DNA of 9,588 nt, taken from Planktomarina sp. GTDB lineage: Bacteria; Pseudomonadota; Alphaproteobacteria; Rhodobacterales; Rhodobacteraceae. The translations under genes and the position numbers were made by a program. Position 1 is the first letter of the stretch, and each line of letters begins with the position of its first letter. This document shows positions 7,051 through 9,588 of the stretch, in pieces. Location of the stretch: NCBI GenBank assembly GCA_016780825.1, contig JADHLF010000060.1:1-9588 (forward strand), read 5' to 3'. The notes below the pieces were generated by a model. It searched no databases and had not been told where the DNA came from. It saw only the letters and a list, made by a program, of their open reading frames with translations.

Positions 7051-8082
7051 TTAATCAGTCAAATCGCTCCAGGTGAGTTGGTCGTTTCGCTTGACCGGCC
7101 GGGTGAGGCATTTGCCCAAAACAGTGTCAAATTCAAAGCCTGGGATTTCACCATTGCCGGGGCGACGGGCCCAGATATCTTGCTCGGTGATGCGGTGGCC
7201 CTTGGGCAAATCTTTGTCGGCAACAATGCTGGCACGGGCGAAGCGGTAGACATCTTCCTCCGGTCCGGTGCGTTGCTTGGGATTGTGCAGCGCGGTGTGG
7301 ATCTCCTGCGACCGATCGATCAGGTGGCGCAATTCGGAAGGGTCCATCGAACAGGCGATATCAGGTCCTTTGCGGTAGCGGCTGTCGGTGTAATGGCGTT
7401 CCAAAATTGAAGCACCCAAAGCCACTGAGGCCAAAGCCATCTCTGGGCCAATGGAGTGATCGGAAAAGCCAATAATTGCGTTTGGAAAGGCTGCTTTAAG
7501 ATCGCTCACGCCCCGCAAAGAGACAATCTCCGGAGGTGAGGGGTAGAGATTGGTGCATTCTAACAGCGCATAATCGACGCCGGAGTCTTCAAGAATTTGA
7601 ACGCTTTGGCGAATCGTCTCAATCGTCTGCATGCCCGTCGACAGGATCACCGGCTTGCCCTTTTTGGCAATGTGGCGGATCAGAGGCAGATTGTCGGCTT
7701 CGCCAGAGCCGATTTTGAAGGCTGGCACGCCGATCTCTTCGAGAAAGTCAGAGGCCGCGCGCGAGAAGGGGGTGGACAGGTAGATCAACCCAAGATCTTC
7801 CGTGTGGCTCTTGAGGGCAATTTCATCGTCCTTTGAGAGGGCGCAGCGAGCCATCACATCCCAGATCGAGATGTCAGCATTGGGAGGGAAAATCTGCTTG
7901 GCAGCCTCTGTCATCTCATCTTCGACAAAATGCGTCTGATGTTTGATGCACTCGCAGCCCGAACGCGCCGCCAGCTCCACCATATGTTTGGCAACCGCCA
8001 GCTCGCCGCCATGGTTGATGCCGATCTCTGCAATCACCAATGGTTTTTCATTGGGTCCTATTTTTCGATGTCCGATTTGCAT
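7051..8082 (-). CDS. neuB: N-acetylneuraminate (nonulosonate) synthase
   Basis: NeuB condenses phosphoenolpyruvate with ManNAc or a related hexosamine to make the nine-carbon nonulosonic acid, in the cytoplasm. From ATG 8082 it has 343 residues, close to the 349 of meningococcal NeuB. The TIM-barrel domain (about 12-270) has IAEIGINHGG at 17-26, KHQTHF at 47-52, STPFSRAA at 103-110, GSGE at 125-128, SDHS with His209, and ERHYT with His230. The His-His spacing of 21 matches the metal-binding pair of meningococcal NeuB. The C-terminal SAF/antifreeze-like domain (about 280-343) has RPGNGE at 307-312, carrying the arginine expected to contact the sugar substrate. The protein resembles the Neu5Ac-type synthase as I remember it more than PseI, but a legionaminate synthase cannot be excluded. 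The start is settled by GGAG at 8092-8089; an in-frame TTG at 8130 has no such site. It lies 79 bp after the broken glycosyltransferase and is followed by neuC. Confidence 0.95.
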   Translation of the reverse strand: MQIGHRKIGPNEKPLVIAEIGINHGGELAVAKHMVELAARSGCECIKHQTHFVEDEMTEAAKQIFPPNADISIWDVMARCALSKDDEIALKSHTEDLGLIYLSTPFSRAASDFLEEIGVPAFKIGSGEADNLPLIRHIAKKGKPVILSTGMQTIETIRQSVQILEDSGVDYALLECTNLYPSPPEIVSLRGVSDLKAAFPNAIIGFSDHSIGPEMALASVALGASILERHYTDSRYRKGPDIACSMDPSELRHLIDRSQEIHTALHNPKQRTGPEEDVYRFARASIVADKDLPKGHRITEQDIWARRPGNGEIPGFEFDTVLGKCLTRPVKRNDQLTWSDLTD

Positions 8083-8088
8083 ATGCCG

Positions 8089-8092
8089 CTCC
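8089..8092 (-). promoter_or_regulatory. ribosome binding site of neuB (GGAG)
   Basis: GGAG on the minus strand lies six bases before ATG 8082. It favours that ATG over the upstream in-frame TTG at 8130 and gives an N-terminus matching the NeuB family. Confidence 0.7.
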
Positions 8093-8161
8093 GGTGAAAC
8101 TTGCCGCAACTTAGACCGAAGCCCGAGCAAGGTGAAGTCTAAACCACTCTATGGCGGGGTG

Positions 8162-9052
8162 CTACTCGGCATCTGCCTCTGTTTTGTCAGAATAATAAGC
8201 TATGAGTTTTTGACGCATGCTGCCGAGGGCGAAGTCACTCCAGACCAAGACCCGGCCTTTGGGGTCAGAGATATGTGCGCCGAGCTCAAGTTTGATCAAC
8301 TTCTCTGGTTTAATCTCAACGCCGCACAGGGTGACCACCGTCAGCTTGTCCCGCCGTTTGCGCACCCAAGGCAGGCAAGATTTTGCATAGGTGAGCAGCC
8401 AATGATGCAGCATAAATTCCGTTGGGAATTTCACTGCAAAATGTTTGGGCAGTGCAATCATATGCTCCTGCGCGGCCCAGCTGATGAAGCGCTCATCGGC
8501 AATGGTTGGGCGGAATTTTAAAAACTTGCCTGCGTCGTAGATTTTCAAAAACTCGTCCGAAATCCTGCTGCAATGCTTGGGATGAAAGACGATGAAAGAT
8601 GAATTCCCGCGCGCATAGCGTTTTCCCTTGGTCAGGCGATAGATCATCCGGGCCAGGCCCGAAAAGGGCAGGACCGCACTTTGAAACATCACAATCGACC
8701 TGTCGTCTTTGCGAAACTGAAACGCCTGTTAAATCGGCGCCAAGATCACCGTGTCCAAATCAATATAAATGGCCGGCATGTCAGGTTTTAAAACGCCCGA
8801 TTTGAACATGCCCAATTTGGCTTGGCATCCTCCGGTCATGAATTCAGGTTTGAGATAGGCGTCTGACAGCGCGGCAAGTTCGACCCTTGGATCAAGCCCC
8901 TCATGCGGCCGATCCGTAACCAGTACAAAGCGCGCGACGGAGCTGTTTTGATCCGCCACCCGTTTGACCAATCTATTGACATCAGCCGCGCCATATTTGG
9001 TACCCCAGCAGATCAAAACGCATTGCCAGGCTTTGGGGAGAGATGGGCGCAT
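8162..9052 (-). pseudogene. small glycosyltransferase-like gene split by one in-frame TAA
   Basis: Two open stretches, 9052-8729 and 8692-8162, are in the same reading frame and are separated only by a TAA at 8731-8729. Translating through it gives one continuous protein of about 296 residues. The first part has CWGTKYGAADVNRLVKR near 14-30, a TDRP motif, and the acidic strand YIDLDTVIL just before the stop, which looks like a nucleotide-sugar/metal DxD site. The second part continues with GNSSFIVFHP, the kind of NSS segment that follows the DxD site in this family. I recognise it as a hypothetical glycosyltransferase family common in Rhodobacterales; the sugar and acceptor are unknown. The stop removes most of the C-terminal half, so the gene is probably inactive unless the stop is a sequencing error or is read through. 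ATG 9052 was chosen; GTG 9076 is an alternative. As first gene before neuB, it probably acted on the same glycan. Confidence 0.78.
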
Positions 9053-9247
9053 GTCTTCATCCGTAATGTTGCCCACGCAAAGCTGGCATCGCCGAAGGAT
9101 CTTGCGCGGTTCTGTAAAATGTCCGGCTCAATGACTACTGCGGTTCACCGGTGCGGGGCAAGGGCGCTTTGTGAGAGTTTTCACCCGTTGCGGCCGATTG
9201 GCGGCTGGTCTTCGCGACCGGCATCTGCCAAACTCTAGGGATCTTAT

Positions 9248-9252
9248 AGGAG
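9248..9252 (+). promoter_or_regulatory. ribosome binding site (AGGAG) of the thiol oxidoreductase gene
   Basis: AGGAG lies eight bases before ATG 9261 and supports that start. The remaining 200 bp back to 9053 separate two divergent genes; I see no convincing promoter or repeat in them. Confidence 0.7.
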
Positions 9253-9260
9253 TTTAGAGA

Positions 9261-9588
9261 ATGCGCACAATCCTTTTGGCCCTTGCCTTCCTGGGCTTTG
9301 CACAGACTGTCCCAGCCCAAAGCATGACGGAAGCGCAGGTCAAACAGCTGGCGCTTGAGGCGATTTTGGAAAATCCAGAAATCATCATGCAGGCGGTTGC
9401 TATTTTGCAGCAGCGCGAGAAGGAGCGGGCGGCATCCGGTGCCAATACCGTGCGTTTGCAGCTCGAATCCGATCCCAACGCCCCCAATCTCGGCAACCCC
9501 GAGGGGGATGTCACCGTGGTGGAATTTTTTGACTATAATTGCCCCTACTGCCGGAGCGCGGGGCAGACGGTGCAGGCTCTTCTCGCAG
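9261..9588 (+). CDS. secreted DsbA/ScsC-like thiol:disulfide oxidoreductase (3' end cut by window edge)
   Basis: The first 109 residues of a periplasmic thioredoxin-fold protein are present. Residues 1-19 form a Sec signal peptide (MRTILLALAFLGFAQ, then VPA before a likely cleavage ahead of Gln20). Residues 22-60 are a charged amphipathic helical stretch containing ALEAILENPEIIMQAVAILQ, like the N-terminal oligomerisation region of ScsC-type and related DsbA-family proteins. The thioredoxin-like strand VTVVEFFDYN leads into the redox-active motif CPYC at 94-97. The CPYC dipeptide and the helix suggest oxidase or isomerase activity on secreted proteins; the cis-proline and the rest of the fold lie beyond the window. 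It is divergent from the surface-sugar cluster and probably unrelated to it. Assignment to the DsbA family is firm; the exact role is not. Confidence 0.9.
   Translation, partial: MRTILLALAFLGFAQTVPAQSMTEAQVKQLALEAILENPEIIMQAVAILQQREKERAASGANTVRLQLESDPNAPNLGNPEGDVTVVEFFDYNCPYCRSAGQTVQALLA

Noticed and set aside
8111..8142. TTAGAC...GTCTAA inverted repeat upstream of neuB
   Set aside because: The arms are only 6 bp with a 20-bp spacer; such pairs are expected by chance and nothing else marks a site.
7943..8521. 192-codon plus-strand ORF spanning neuB and the broken glycosyltransferase
   Set aside because: It is antisense to two minus-strand reading frames with family motifs, and it crosses their intergenic gap.
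1..9588. CRISPR arrays, tRNA/rRNA genes, insertion sequences
   Set aside because: I saw no regularly spaced repeats, cloverleaf-forming segments, transposase motifs or terminal inverted repeats with target duplications in the window.

Overview
The window looks like a chromosomal segment of an alphaproteobacterium, probably a marine roseobacter-type Rhodobacterales. This is an inference from moderate GC content, the sequence style of the Kdo-transferase-like and small glycosyltransferase proteins, and gene density; no 16S rRNA or other marker is present. It is a cell-surface carbohydrate locus built around a nonulosonic (sialic-type) acid pathway.

Layout. Positions 1-885 (minus) hold a nearly complete EamA/DMT membrane transporter whose C-terminus runs off the left edge. 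Positions 886-1241 are a divergent intergenic region with several perfect DNA dyads and a doubtful small ORF. Positions 1242-3248 (plus) carry ugd (UDP-glucose 6-dehydrogenase) and a neuA-type CMP-nonulosonate cytidylyltransferase. These converge, with only 21 bp between, on a long minus-strand gene cluster that reads from right to left: a broken glycosyltransferase (9052-8162), neuB (8082-7051), neuC (7003-5864), and two adjacent Kdo-transferase (WaaA/KdtA) family genes (5880-4609 and 4577-3270). A divergent plus-strand gene for a secreted DsbA/ScsC-like thiol oxidoreductase starts at 9261 and runs off the right edge.

How the genes fit together. NeuC would hydrolyse and epimerise a UDP-HexNAc such as UDP-GlcNAc to a ManNAc-type sugar. 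NeuB would condense that sugar with phosphoenolpyruvate to a nonulosonic acid, and NeuA would activate the acid as its CMP ester. This is the minimal three-enzyme route to CMP-Neu5Ac; legionaminic acid is possible only if the extra dehydratase and aminotransferase lie elsewhere. No recognised sialyltransferase is present. Instead the two WaaA-family enzymes, which belong to a family that uses another CMP-activated 2-keto sugar acid (CMP-Kdo), are probably cotranscribed with neuB and neuC. The most interesting hypothesis is that one of them transfers the nonulosonic acid (or an extra Kdo) onto lipid A, core or another glycolipid. Ugd supplies UDP-glucuronate for the same surface polymers. The first gene of the minus-strand cluster, a small glycosyltransferase, is split by a single in-frame TAA, which may mean recent loss of one step.
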